This document shows, piece by piece, positions 1 through 13,803 of a DNA stretch of 54,863 nucleotides. How positions within the stretch are numbered: position 1 is the stretch's first letter; each line of letters opens with the position of its first letter. The notes under the pieces are model-generated. The model made no database searches. It was not told where the DNA came from and was given only the letters and a program-made list of their open reading frames with translations. The DNA is from Candidatus Omnitrophota bacterium (GTDB taxonomy: Bacteria; Hinthialibacterota; Hinthialibacteria; Hinthialibacterales; Hinthialibacteraceae): the NCBI GenBank assembly GCA_003598175.1, contig QZKN01000069.1, forward strand, positions 1-54,863, in the 5' to 3' direction. The position numbers and the translations under genes are program-made.

Positions 1-748
1 GTTCGCGAGCGAACACCAGCGTGCAGGTGCGATGGTTGTCCGGCGTGAGCGGATGATGAAGAAAGGGACGATGCATGTCGGATGTTCCGATCACCGTCAA
101 ATTCTTTTCCACTGCATAGTGATGCGCTTCGAGAAAATAAGTGTCGCCGTTACAAATCTCGATGCCATTCAACCATTTGTTTTCGTACATTGTCGTTTGC
201 ACGTCGCCCCAGCGGCCGCGTTCGACTCCCTTCCAGCCGGGATGGTTCCAAAAAATGAATGCGCCCTGCTCGTGTGCGCGCCGCATGACTTCGATCAGAT
301 CTTCCGTATCCAGCGGATCGATGTCATCCAAAAATATGGCGTTGAAATGGCCGGGAGGGGTGTCGCGAGTGATTTCCGTGCCGCGCGGCAGTAGAATATT
401 CTTTTGTTTGGCCATCGCTTCGACTATTTCGAAGGGACGATTGTGTTTTGTGGGGACGTCGTCCTTGTGCGGTTGATATTCGATGTGATCCGTGATGGAA
501 ATCGCGTCCAAGCCCTCGCGCCAAGCCTCATCCACTCGCACCGTCGGCCATACCTGCCCGTCCGAGAACATCGTGTGCAGGTGAAAATCGCACACCAAGG
601 TCAGATAACCGGGAATATCGGGAAACTGAATCTCCGGTTTGGGCTCGGAAAACACCGACCAGACCGTCTCTTCCGCACAAAATACAAACGGAGTGAGCAG
701 GAAGAGCGCAACCACAGACACAAAAAGCAAATATCTCGACAATTTCAT
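1..748 (-). CDS. Secreted PHP-domain phosphoesterase-like protein (C-terminus cut by window edge)
   Basis: The reading frame opens at an ATG at 748 and runs off the left edge without a stop, giving about 249 residues. The N-terminus has a hydrophobic signal segment (residues 5-24). It is followed by a PHP metal-binding fold: DFHLHTMFSDG at 54-64 (the HxH motif), ITDH at 85-88, GTEIT at 123-127, WNHPG at 167-171 and GTSDMH at 221-226. These spaced His, Asp and Glu residues are the usual metal ligands of PHP phosphoesterases. Exported PHP proteins often act on phosphate esters, but the substrate is not evident here. It lies 130 bp downstream of the ABC permease on the same strand and could be the last gene of that cluster. 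The missing C-terminus prevents finer assignment. Confidence 0.85.
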   Translation of the reverse strand, partial: MKLSRYLLFVSVVALFLLTPFVFCAEETVWSVFSEPKPEIQFPDIPGYLTLVCDFHLHTMFSDGQVWPTVRVDEAWREGLDAISITDHIEYQPHKDDVPTKHNRPFEIVEAMAKQKNILLPRGTEITRDTPPGHFNAIFLDDIDPLDTEDLIEVMRRAHEQGAFIFWNHPGWKGVERGRWGDVQTTMYENKWLNGIEICNGDTYFLEAHHYAVEKNLTVIGTSDMHRPFLHHPLTPDNHRTCTLVFARE

Positions 749-877
749 TGGTAAAGATCTCCCTTTTTGTAAATGGGATTCATTCACGATGGAATGAACC
801 TGTTTCGCGATTGTGACGGGATGCAATGCGATCTGTCAAGAGGTTCGGGTTGATGGCCGATACGTTAACGAGATACG

Positions 878-3800
878 TCATTCACTTCGTATAGCGTCAA
901 GAATCCGTTCACGAACTGCCAGCTGCGCAGACACGTAAATCCAAAACATACCAACCAGAAACATGACGATCAAAGTGATCGATATGGAATAATACGGCAG
1001 ATCATGCATTCGCGACGTTACGGCCGGGAAGATGGCAAGCAGGCCGGAAACGAGTCCGCAGGCCAATCCGAATCCCAATAGAAACAGATGTTCGACCAGA
1101 ATCATGCGAAGGATGGATGAGTTGGAAAATCCAACCGCTTTCATTACGGCGATTTCGGAACGGCGTTCCCACAGGTTGCGCAGTACGACGACGCCCAAGC
1201 CGACGCATCCCAAAATGAGGCCGAAGCCGCCGAGGATTTGGAAAATCGATAAATAGGTGTTTTCAACCGCGAAAAATGCGGCAAGACGTTCGCCGGTGGG
1301 TGTGAGTTCAAGGCCGATATCCCGTAAAGCGCCGGTTAAAATTTCACGGTAATCTTGTCGTTGTGATGGAGGGATATCCAGAAGCAGAAACAGATACCCG
1401 TTGGCGGAAGGGAAGCGTTGGATAAAATTGTCTTCGGCGATGAGAAGGCTTCCTTGCAGGATCGAGTTCGACAACGCGCCGACCAATTTGACTTGAAACG
1501 AGTTTCCCTGATCGTCCTTGTATTCAATCGTATCCCCCAACGACTTGCCCAGCGCCCATACAATCGTGGACTGATCCGCAATGGCGGGAACCACATTGTC
1601 CGGGAGTTTTTCGTTCAATAACAGCCAGGCGTTTTCCGTCTCGATTGTTCCGTTTATCGTTTTTACGAATTGGAACGATTTCCGTTGCGCGAATGCGGAT
1701 GGATCGACGCCGATCACTTTCGGATTCTGCGCGCGATTCAGATTCAGGCAGCTGGCATCGTCGCCTTCCCGCAGGCGCAGGGGAACGACTTGCAGTTGCG
1801 CAACCTCCTCGCGAGACAATCCGAAGTGATTGCAGCCGGATTCCGTGTGCAAATCGTGCAGCAAGGGCAGAGTGGTCTCGCCGACGAAGGCAAATCCACC
1901 GGTTCCCGAAGAACGCGAATCGGCGTTTGACAATGCGTCATGCCGATTCGCGCCGACGGCGATCATTAAGAAACAACCACAGGCCAACAAACCGATTATC
2001 GACAAACTTCGTGTGCGTCGCCGCGTATTGTTGCGTATGCCCAGTTCCCACAACGTCAGATGCGATTCGGTCGATCGATCCGACATGCGCACGAGAATGG
2101 TTTGGCAAAAGGCAAGCGCGGCGATCAAGAGGAATGCGCCGACGCCGAAAAATTTGCCGGCTGTCTGCACGGCATTTTCGTCCGGAACAAAGAGAAAGAG
2201 CAGAACGCCGATCAGCAACGATCCTCCGGCAATCCATCTCCCGCGATGGGGTGTTTTCATCTTTTGCAAGAGATCGAGGTTGTAAAATCCCTTCGCCGCC
2301 AACAAGAAACCGATCGGTTCGTTGGACACGTTGCGTATGCCGAACCAGATGGCGACGACCGTGACGGCAATCCCGCCGGCAAACCCGGCGACCAGGGTGG
2401 AAGGGAGTATCGCCAGGTGAAACGGAATCGCGGAGACGGCGCCTTTCCACACCGTGGTCAACGCCCAGATCATCAGGCGGGAATACAGGATCGCCGCCAG
2501 TGCGCCGCAGAGACTCCCGATTCCCGCGAGAAGGACGCCTTCGCATACAAACAATTTTCGCACCTGTCTGCGAGTGAAGCCGAGCGCGTACAATACTCCG
2601 ATTTCCCGCGATCGTTGTTCCAATCCAAACACAAAGAGAAGCATGGTTAGAATCAAGGCGGCGGCAATCAGAAAAAAACTCAATCCGATGAATAGAGGAC
2701 TAAAACTCATGGCCTGCGTTACGGCTTGCAATGCCTGCTCGCGAACCGCAAGAAACGAGAGCCCCAAAGCGGCGGGATTCAGATGAGACGCGAGTTGGGT
2801 AGCGATGTCCGTACTCGTTTGCTGAGGATCGATCCAACGGATCGTGGTTAAATTGCCATAACGATTACTCCATAACCGCTGACCGGTTTGTAGAGTTATG
2901 AACGCCTTGGGGGTTCCACGATACTGGTCCCAATAGTCTTCGTCCTTATCCCGAATCTTGTCCAGATCGATTACAAATCCCGGATCCCAATCCCGGCAAT
3001 GCTCGCTTTTGGATATGCCGGGGAAATCCGGCATCATTTCCGCGTCGCAGAGCGGATCCGTCATGGGAACGATCGCTTTGACGACAACGGTATGTTCCTG
3101 TGTAATCAGTTTGCGCATCGGTCCGAGGATATTGTATGTCAATGTCACCGAATCGCCTTCGCGCGCGCCGAGATCTTCGCCGGCCCATTCATTCAAAATA
3201 ATTTCGTTATCCCGCAAATTGTTCAACGCAGGATATCGCGACCGGCTTAGTGGATTGTCGGCGATGGCAGTCGCCATCGAATAGGGCGTCGTCTTCGAGC
3301 CAAGGCGGATTTCGTCCACAAAATAGGTGAGAATTCCGATGGGGTGGTTCTCCGGAGCATACGTCGCGAAGCATCGATCGATTCCGGCTTTGATCGACGG
3401 TTCGATAAAGATCCGTTCCGTTCGCAATTCGGTAAAATCGGAATGGGCCAGTTTTTGTAGCTCGAGCTGAGCATCCTCAATCCGCCATATTTTATGCAAC
3501 GCGTCATTGACTTGCTCGACGGCAAGTGGATTCGCGCGCTGTTGTCCGATCAACAACATATTTATTTTTTGCAGACGTTCCGTTTTTTCCTGCAATAGTG
3601 AGAGCGGTAAAAAAGCGTTATCGGGAGGCGTTTGATTGGCGCGCAGATCGAAGCGGCCCAGCTGATTGTCGGCAAGAATGGCGGAAATCGGAATCCGGAA
3701 GGCGATCGAGGTATCCTCCACGGTCGATAACGGCACTTCGCGCGAGACCGCGGAAGGATTTTCAATACGAACGATGACGATATCACCTTCCCCCACTCCC

Positions 3801-4228
3801 AATCGTTCGGCCAGTTTCCGGTTGATCCACAAACCGTCGCGGTTCTCGTTGCCATTCGGGAGCGGCGTCGCGCTCAATTGGCGGAATGTCTCATTCACGC
3901 CGTAAACGGAAACGTGATTCGCGCTTTCACCGCCGCCGTCTTTTCGCACGATTCCTCTCACGTGAAAAACCGGAGCGACCGGCGCGGCCAGTTCCTTTTC
4001 CAGATCGACGGCCAATTGTTCGCGGAAAAACCGGCTTTGATGCGACAACGCGAAGTGAATTTCGCCCAAACGGTCAACGGCAATCGCATGCAACGTGAAT
4101 TTCACGCAATCGCCGACGATCAACGAACCGGTCAACACCATGGCGGCGACGGCAACGCCGCAGATCACACCGACATGAGTTTTCCAATAATGGGAAAGGT
4201 TATTGAGAGAAAGTTTCAGTATAGTCAT
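878..4228 (-). CDS. FtsX/MacB-type ABC transporter permease, long duplicated form
   Basis: This 1116-residue membrane protein has the layout of LolC/MacB/FtsX permeases, doubled in one chain. It has an N-terminal membrane helix (about 15-40), a long extracytoplasmic domain, and three helices at roughly 510-650 with the FtsX-like stretch SREIGVLYALG. A second N-terminal-like helix follows RRRTRSLS, then a second periplasmic domain and a final three-helix block with RRSEIAVMKAVG. Such permeases usually move lipids, lipoproteins or peptides, or transmit force to periplasmic partners. The ATPase partner is encoded immediately upstream with a 16 bp gap. No clear Shine-Dalgarno precedes the ATG; the short gap follows a palindromic repeat that forms the end of the ATPase gene. 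The substrate is unknown. Confidence 0.9.
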   Translation of the reverse strand: MTILKLSLNNLSHYWKTHVGVICGVAVAAMVLTGSLIVGDCVKFTLHAIAVDRLGEIHFALSHQSRFFREQLAVDLEKELAAPVAPVFHVRGIVRKDGGGESANHVSVYGVNETFRQLSATPLPNGNENRDGLWINRKLAERLGVGEGDIVIVRIENPSAVSREVPLSTVEDTSIAFRIPISAILADNQLGRFDLRANQTPPDNAFLPLSLLQEKTERLQKINMLLIGQQRANPLAVEQVNDALHKIWRIEDAQLELQKLAHSDFTELRTERIFIEPSIKAGIDRCFATYAPENHPIGILTYFVDEIRLGSKTTPYSMATAIADNPLSRSRYPALNNLRDNEIILNEWAGEDLGAREGDSVTLTYNILGPMRKLITQEHTVVVKAIVPMTDPLCDAEMMPDFPGISKSEHCRDWDPGFVIDLDKIRDKDEDYWDQYRGTPKAFITLQTGQRLWSNRYGNLTTIRWIDPQQTSTDIATQLASHLNPAALGLSFLAVREQALQAVTQAMSFSPLFIGLSFFLIAAALILTMLLFVFGLEQRSREIGVLYALGFTRRQVRKLFVCEGVLLAGIGSLCGALAAILYSRLMIWALTTVWKGAVSAIPFHLAILPSTLVAGFAGGIAVTVVAIWFGIRNVSNEPIGFLLAAKGFYNLDLLQKMKTPHRGRWIAGGSLLIGVLLFLFVPDENAVQTAGKFFGVGAFLLIAALAFCQTILVRMSDRSTESHLTLWELGIRNNTRRRTRSLSIIGLLACGCFLMIAVGANRHDALSNADSRSSGTGGFAFVGETTLPLLHDLHTESGCNHFGLSREEVAQLQVVPLRLREGDDASCLNLNRAQNPKVIGVDPSAFAQRKSFQFVKTINGTIETENAWLLLNEKLPDNVVPAIADQSTIVWALGKSLGDTIEYKDDQGNSFQVKLVGALSNSILQGSLLIAEDNFIQRFPSANGYLFLLLDIPPSQRQDYREILTGALRDIGLELTPTGERLAAFFAVENTYLSIFQILGGFGLILGCVGLGVVVLRNLWERRSEIAVMKAVGFSNSSILRMILVEHLFLLGFGLACGLVSGLLAIFPAVTSRMHDLPYYSISITLIVMFLVGMFWIYVSAQLAVRERILDAIRSE

Positions 4229-4244
4229 TTTTCATTGAGTATTG

Positions 4245-4280
4245 TTACGTAGGGGCGGTTCGCGAACCGCCCCTATGTAA
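4245..4280. repeat. Palindromic dispersed repeat, copy 1 (overlaps end of ABC ATPase gene)
   Basis: A 36 bp palindrome with 18 bp arms and one mismatched pair. The core is AGGGGCGGTTCG followed directly by its reverse complement. The core recurs at 17321-17346 in this window. It contains the stop codon of the ATPase gene. GC-rich palindromes of this kind are scattered through several bacterial genomes as miniature repeats; whether this genome holds many copies cannot be seen here. Confidence 0.85.
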
Positions 4281-4976
4281 GGCATTTTCATATAAACATC
4301 CGTTCTTCAACTCATAAACGCGATCCAGGTTTTTGACCAGATCGACCGCGTGGGTGACGATGATGGAAGTCAGACCGCGATCTTTGTTGATTTCCGTCAG
4401 CAGTTCCATCAAGCGAATGGCGTTGTCCCGATCCAGCGCGCCTGTCGGTTCGTCGGCCAAAAGCAGGATCGGTTGATTGATCAAGGCGCGGACGTACGCC
4501 ACGCGCTGGCGTTCTCCGCCCGACAAGCGAGCGGGTTTATAGTGGAAGCGATCCGACAATCCGACGCGATCCAACAGTTCTTTCGCGCGTTTCAGACACG
4601 CGGATGTGTTGGCGGCTGGATGGATGATCGTGGGCACAAGAACATTTTCCAGGACCGTGCATTGAGGCAGTAAATGGTGGTCCTGAAAGATGAAACCGAT
4701 CTTTTGATTGCGGATGGCGGCCAACTGCTTTTCTTCAAACGACAAAAGATTCTCGTTTTCAAGAAAAATTTTACCCGCGGTCGGACGATCCAGCGCGCCG
4801 ATTATATTCAAGAGCGTGCTTTTTCCCGATCCGGACGGACCAATGACGGCAATGCTTTCGTTTCGGCGCACTTCCAGATTCACATCGGTTAATACGGGAA
4901 GAGAAGCGCCCCCTTCCGGGTTCGCATAGGTTTTCGCAACCGATTCCAATTTGAGTTGCGTGGGTGATTTTTCCAT
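4245..4976 (-). CDS. ABC transporter ATP-binding protein, LolD/MacB family
   Basis: This 243-residue cytoplasmic ATPase should energise the FtsX-type permease encoded next. Visible motifs are Walker A GPSGSGKST (about 46-54), signature LSGGERQR, Walker B ILLADEPTGALD and the switch histidine in IIVTHAVDL. Length and motifs fit the LolD/MacB group. The gene sits 6 bp after the glycosyltransferase stop. The last residues, RGGSRTAPT, and the TAA stop are encoded entirely by a 36 bp palindromic repeat. The native tail was probably lost or extended when the repeat arrived. ABC ATPases of this group usually end soon after the switch region, so the repeat likely replaced only a dispensable tail. Confidence 0.95.
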   Translation of the reverse strand: MEKSPTQLKLESVAKTYANPEGGASLPVLTDVNLEVRRNESIAVIGPSGSGKSTLLNIIGALDRPTAGKIFLENENLLSFEEKQLAAIRNQKIGFIFQDHHLLPQCTVLENVLVPTIIHPAANTSACLKRAKELLDRVGLSDRFHYKPARLSGGERQRVAYVRALINQPILLLADEPTGALDRDNAIRLMELLTEINKDRGLTSIIVTHAVDLVKNLDRVYELKNGCLYENALHRGGSRTAPT

Positions 4977-4982
4977 TACTCG

Positions 4983-6302
4983 TCATTCTCCTCCTGTTTG
5001 ATGGGCGGAATGAGAGGAGCGGATACGTTCGAACACACGAAGAATGTCCCGCGTCATTCGTTCGAGGCTAAAATTTTCGTAAACCGCTTTTCTTCCCTGT
5101 TCACCCATGCGGCGAGCGGCTTGCGGATCGGAGAGTACGTTTGCCAGAGCGGCGACGTACGAATCCATCTGATCCGCTGCGAAAAGGACGCCGCCGTTCG
5201 TGCGTTCGAGGATTTCCGGAAATCCGCCATGCCGCGGTTGAACCACGGGAACGCCGGCAGCCATGGCTTCGAGGACGTACAGACCGAACGATTCGCCGTA
5301 CGTGGCGGGGACGGAGAAAACGGAGAGTGATTTCAGGAATTGGATTTTTGCGTCCCGCGTCAGATTGGGATGAAAGCTGACCTGATCGAGAAGTTGGCGT
5401 TCACGCAGGCGGTTCTCAAGATCGCGGACGAAGGGTTCATCGGCGTTTGTCTTTGATCCGGCGATTTTCAACGTGAGGGATTGAAATTCCGGATTTTGTT
5501 TCAAGCGGATAAACGCTTCGACGAGCGTATCCAGTCCTTTCATCTTGCACATGCGCGCCAGATACCCTAAAACAGGGACGGCGGGCGGGGATTCCAACTC
5601 GCCGTACCCATCCAGTGTAATCCCGTTTTGCACGGTGAAACAAGGATGCGATGCGAGATGAAGTTTTTTTTGCAAGACTTCCGCATAGTAGTGGCTGACG
5701 GGGATCAGCGCATCGACGTTTCGAGCTTGGGAGGATAGCAACCGCCAGACTTCGGTTCGGTAGGGTTCCAACAATGCATCCAGAAAGGCATCTTCTCCCT
5801 GCAACGTGCAGGCGATGGGGATGTTGAGCGCGGTTTTGATTGGGCCGGCCAGTCCCAACAACATGCCGTTGGAAAGCAGGGCCACGTCGAATGGTTCTTG
5901 TTCCTTCAACCACGCGAGCAATCGTTTCAGTTCCTTGGCCTGCCGCCCTTCTTCCCCTTTCAGCATCGAAACGGTCATCTCCCCCAATTCCGACGCTTTG
6001 GTCATGTCGGCTTTCTTTGCCGAGGCTTTCAGAAGCCACTCCGCGTCGAACCAGCGGTCGAACCAGCGGGGCGTCGTATGAAATATATTCGATTTTTGCT
6101 GTAAATAAACATTGATGCCCCCGAAAAAGATCGTATGGTTCACGTCGATTTCCTGTTCGTCGCTATAAAGAGGGAGATACATCGGCGCGATAACCACATC
6201 GTGTCCGAATGTTTTCAGTCCTCGCGCCAGCGCGGTGTCGCGGATGCAGCTGCCACAATAGAAATTGGCCGTGCCGGGGATGATTTGGAGTATTCGCATC
6301 AT
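4983..6302 (-). CDS. Glycosyltransferase family 4 (GT-B fold)
   Basis: A 439-residue retaining glycosyltransferase. The N-terminal Rossmann domain begins MMRILQIIPGTANF and contains GSCIRDTALARGL, the usual acceptor-side glycine-rich region. The C-terminal donor-binding domain has the GT4 EX7E signature within GESFGLYVLEAMAAGVP and then GGFPEIL. There is no signal peptide, so it should act at the cytoplasmic face of the membrane. Two ATG codons lie in tandem at 6302 and 6299. It lies between two PQQ-like secreted proteins upstream and the ABC pair downstream (6 bp gap to the ATPase). It may therefore build a glycan or glycolipid that the transporter handles, but the sugar and acceptor are unknown. 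Confidence 0.9.
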   Translation of the reverse strand: MMRILQIIPGTANFYCGSCIRDTALARGLKTFGHDVVIAPMYLPLYSDEQEIDVNHTIFFGGINVYLQQKSNIFHTTPRWFDRWFDAEWLLKASAKKADMTKASELGEMTVSMLKGEEGRQAKELKRLLAWLKEQEPFDVALLSNGMLLGLAGPIKTALNIPIACTLQGEDAFLDALLEPYRTEVWRLLSSQARNVDALIPVSHYYAEVLQKKLHLASHPCFTVQNGITLDGYGELESPPAVPVLGYLARMCKMKGLDTLVEAFIRLKQNPEFQSLTLKIAGSKTNADEPFVRDLENRLRERQLLDQVSFHPNLTRDAKIQFLKSLSVFSVPATYGESFGLYVLEAMAAGVPVVQPRHGGFPEILERTNGGVLFAADQMDSYVAALANVLSDPQAARRMGEQGRKAVYENFSLERMTRDILRVFERIRSSHSAHQTGGE

Positions 6303-6361
6303 TCAACCGCCAAAAAAATTATGTATGGTATGGGTTCGATCCACTCGCAGCTATCCGATCT

Positions 6362-7600
6362 TTATTTTTCTTTTTTGCCGAATGCATACACCCCGCCATC
6401 TTCCGCTCCGACGATGATGACTCCATTCGCAACGGCGGGGGAGCCGACGATATCCGAACCGATCTCATACGATAGCACTTCTTTGCCGTCCTGCAATTGC
6501 AGGCGGTACAAACGGCCGTCTTCCGATCCGACCACCACTTCGTTTCCGCAGATGACGGGGGAGGAATCCACATTTCCTTGTGTGCGAAACGTCCATATTT
6601 GTGCGCCGGTCCTTCGATTCACGCAATGCACTCTGCGATCGCGGGAGCCAAACACGACCACGTCATCGTTCACGGCGGCGGAAGAGAAAAAAGGAAAGTT
6701 CCGATCCTTGTATTCCCAAACAAGCTTTTGATTGGGAATGTCGACGCAAAGGAATTGATTGGCGAAGTTTCCAACAAACGCATAGGTTCCATCATACACG
6801 ACGGAAGCGGCAATGTAGGCTTTCGTATCAAAGGAGGAAACAGCAAATCCGTCGCCGGCGGAAAGGCAGTGGATCATGGCGTCGCACCCGCCGATGAGGA
6901 TGCGATGATTCACGACGGCGGGGGAACCGTTGATGTAATTTTGCGATTCATACCGCCATTTCATTTCTCCGGTTTCCGCATCGAGCGCGTATAAGGCGCC
7001 GTCGTAGCTGCCGAAAATAATGATCCTACTTTTTCCTGAATCCAGCGTCGTCCAATTGGCCGAACCGACGATTTTGTCGTTGGATTCGAATTGCCATTTC
7101 AACGAACCGCCGGCGGCGGCGATCGCGTAAAATATGCTGTCCGTTGAACCGACGTAAACCGTATTTCCCAACACCATCGGCGGCGCTTCCACCGACGCCT
7201 GCGTCGGAAACGTCCAGAGTTGATTGCCGGTTTTGAAATCGATTGCATGGACATGGTTATTGCCGGAGCCGATAAATACCCTGCCGTCGGAGACGACGGC
7301 GGAGGAGAGGACGGGACCGTCGGTTTTGTATTTCCAGAGCAAATCCATGGCATCCGGCAACGATTTCGGGGATAGGCCCTGCGTCGGCTGGGGCCTTATC
7401 TTCCTGGTTTCCGACGCGACTCCGGTCTGCGATTGTCCGCCGCGGAACATCGGCCATTCCTGTGAGAACGCCCTGGAATCGGCGGCAAAAACGGTCCAAC
7501 CGATCAACAGACTCCATGCATTGAGAGAGGAAACGATGCGCAGATGGCCATGCATCCGCGCGCATGGCCATCTGCTTTTTAGTGTTTTCAGGGATTCCAT
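6362..7600 (-). CDS. Exported PQQ-binding-like beta-propeller protein
   Basis: A 412-residue protein with repeated propeller blades of the PQQ/WD type. Motifs such as ALDAETGEMKWRYES, VNRRTGAQIWTFRT and AIDFKTGNQLWTFPT recur about every 40 residues, and the WPMFRGG opening is typical of this family. A hydrophobic export segment lies near residues 28-46 (LNAWSLLIGWTVFAA). This makes the first 15-20 residues unusual: they are encoded by a perfect inverted repeat (7540-7575), and the true start may be the internal ATG at codon 16. It starts 6 bp after the stop of a second PQQ-like gene. Without quinoprotein dehydrogenase residues it is more likely a binding or scaffold protein than an enzyme. 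Confidence 0.85.
   Translation of the reverse strand: MESLKTLKSRWPCARMHGHLRIVSSLNAWSLLIGWTVFAADSRAFSQEWPMFRGGQSQTGVASETRKIRPQPTQGLSPKSLPDAMDLLWKYKTDGPVLSSAVVSDGRVFIGSGNNHVHAIDFKTGNQLWTFPTQASVEAPPMVLGNTVYVGSTDSIFYAIAAAGGSLKWQFESNDKIVGSANWTTLDSGKSRIIIFGSYDGALYALDAETGEMKWRYESQNYINGSPAVVNHRILIGGCDAMIHCLSAGDGFAVSSFDTKAYIAASVVYDGTYAFVGNFANQFLCVDIPNQKLVWEYKDRNFPFFSSAAVNDDVVVFGSRDRRVHCVNRRTGAQIWTFRTQGNVDSSPVICGNEVVVGSEDGRLYRLQLQDGKEVLSYEIGSDIVGSPAVANGVIIVGAEDGGVYAFGKKEK
7371..7400. repeat. Hairpin inside the PQQ-like gene
   Basis: GATAGGCCC and GGGCCTTATC form a nine-pair stem with a one-base bulge and an 11-base loop. It encodes the charged and Pro-rich stretch KIRPQPTQG between the mature N-terminus and the first blade. 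It may be a second in-frame repeat insertion, but could be chance. Confidence 0.35.
7540..7575. repeat. Perfect 14 bp inverted repeat at the 5' end of the PQQ-like gene
   Basis: GCAGATGGCCATGC at 7540-7553 and its exact reverse complement at 7562-7575 flank the 8 bp loop ATCCGCGC. It encodes part of the N-terminal extension that precedes the export signal. It could be a translational control hairpin or an inserted palindromic element. Confidence 0.75.
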
Positions 7601-7606
7601 ATTTAT

Positions 7607-8827
7607 TTATTGTTTCCGCACATCCAAACAAACCAGATCGCCGGCCGCATTTCGGCAGAAGATCTTTCCATGCGAGAGCACGGGAATGGTCCAACAACGT
7701 CCCGATAAAACCTGTTTTCTCGTAATCGGTTTCCATTCTTTTTCCGACGCCTCGGCGATGACCAATTCTCCCCGCTCGCCGAGAATGATCAATTTCCCGT
7801 CGGCAAGCATCAAGGAACCTTTTCCCAGGCTGCTTTCCGACCATTGATCTTTCCCGGTTTTGAAATCGATGCATTTCAAATTGGATTCGTCGAAACCATA
7901 TAAGTAATTGTTCCACAAGACGCAGGCATTCATATGATTCCGCATCATTCGATTGTGCCACACTTCTTTGATTTGGCCATCTTCGCTCATCTCCAACAGG
8001 GAGCCGCCGGAGCCGTACCCGGAAGAAATAAAGAATTGATTTCCGCTGACAATCGGAGTGGCCGCATTGATTTCATACCGTGTTTTCCATTCATATTTGC
8101 CTATTTCCGCCCCGGTTTGCGCATCGAGGATTACGAGACCAAACGCGGGAAAGATCGCGAGATATCGTTTTTCTCGGAGCGTAAACGCGACCGGCGAGGA
8201 ATACGAAGCGCCATAATCCTTCGTTTTCCAAATCACATCGCCGGTGATTTTATTCAGCGCAATGGCCGATCCCACGTCCAGGATCACGTGTTCGTTCTCC
8301 AGCAGCGGAGAAACGGAAAAATGCCATGTCGGTATTTTTACACCGAATTCCTCCGGGAGATTCTTTTCCCATAACTTCGTCCCCGTGGCCACATCGAGAC
8401 AAAACATTCGGCCTTCTTTACTGACCGTGAAAACCGCATGCGCATCGACCGTGGGCGTGCCGCAGGGACCTCCCTCGTGCATGTTGGCGAATCGTTCACA
8501 GGGATACGTATATTTCCAGATTTCTTCGCCCGTGTTCGCATCGAAACACCAGACGGTATCCTGATTGTCCTGATTCCCCATCGTGTAGGCGCGATTTCCA
8601 ACCACGGAGATGGAAGCAAATCCGACTCCAATCGTTTGACGCCACAATTCCGGCGGACCCTCCTGATCCCACTTTGCCTGCCAGTCGGATTCCCGGGAGA
8701 TTCGGTTTCTTTGCGGTCCGTGAAATTGATGCCAATCTTCGGCAAAAATCGGATCGGCAATGCATAGCACACAAAAAAGGAATACGCCAAAATGTCGGTT
8801 TTGTACTATCATCCCTTGTTTTTTCAT
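7607..8827 (-). CDS. Exported PQQ-binding-like beta-propeller protein
   Basis: A 406-residue secreted protein. The ATG at 8827 is preceded by AAGGAG about 9 bases upstream. A signal peptide (FGVFLFCVLCIADPIFA, about 13-29) ends before EDWHQFHGPQRN, the usual start of this propeller family. Blade motifs include CFDANTGEEIWKYTYP, CLDVATGTKLWEKN, ALNKITGDVIWKTK and CIDFKTGKDQWSES. It is the first gene of the minus-strand cluster that runs through a second propeller, GT4, the ABC pair and the PHP protein. Family members in related phyla are common secreted outer-membrane or periplasmic proteins with no fixed enzymatic role. No catalytic Asp or Cys pair of true quinoproteins is apparent. Confidence 0.88.
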   Translation of the reverse strand: MKKQGMIVQNRHFGVFLFCVLCIADPIFAEDWHQFHGPQRNRISRESDWQAKWDQEGPPELWRQTIGVGFASISVVGNRAYTMGNQDNQDTVWCFDANTGEEIWKYTYPCERFANMHEGGPCGTPTVDAHAVFTVSKEGRMFCLDVATGTKLWEKNLPEEFGVKIPTWHFSVSPLLENEHVILDVGSAIALNKITGDVIWKTKDYGASYSSPVAFTLREKRYLAIFPAFGLVILDAQTGAEIGKYEWKTRYEINAATPIVSGNQFFISSGYGSGGSLLEMSEDGQIKEVWHNRMMRNHMNACVLWNNYLYGFDESNLKCIDFKTGKDQWSESSLGKGSLMLADGKLIILGERGELVIAEASEKEWKPITRKQVLSGRCWTIPVLSHGKIFCRNAAGDLVCLDVRKQ

Positions 8828-9183
8828 CCTGATTTCTCCTTCGGGTTCACCTTGAGTTGGTTTGATTGTAGCCTCGGATAGGTTTCGAGGAAGCGCAACA
8901 TCAATTATGAAATTCCAGAACCTCGTTGCAGATTCAGTCCCTTACCCGCGTCTCCTGAAAAATTGTATAATCCATTAAAAAAACAAGAAACCGGCAGAAG
9001 GGATTTGCGTGTAAGGAAACGCCTCCATTCGAGGAACGAGAATTCCGGTTTCCATAATTGTTGAACAGATCGCGCATGGAGCAACGTTTGCGGAACTCCT
9101 TTCCGATCATCCCGACCTTGAGATCGAAGATATTCGACAAGCAGTGGGATAGTAACAATGAACCGTGAACGATAGGAGACACT
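8828..9183. other. Divergent intergenic region
   Basis: 356 bp between the minus-strand PQQ-like gene and the plus-strand FG-GAP/SUMF1 gene. It must hold both promoters. A clear ribosome binding site (TAGGAGACACT before ATG) lies at its right end. I see no convincing RNA structure or small gene; short minus-strand frames here lack ribosome binding sites and recognisable composition. Confidence 0.6.
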
Positions 9184-13755
<4,572 letters not shown>

Positions 13756-13803
13756 CGCCATTCTTGTTTACGACAGATGGCTGACATATGGTCGGTCCAT
13801 CCC

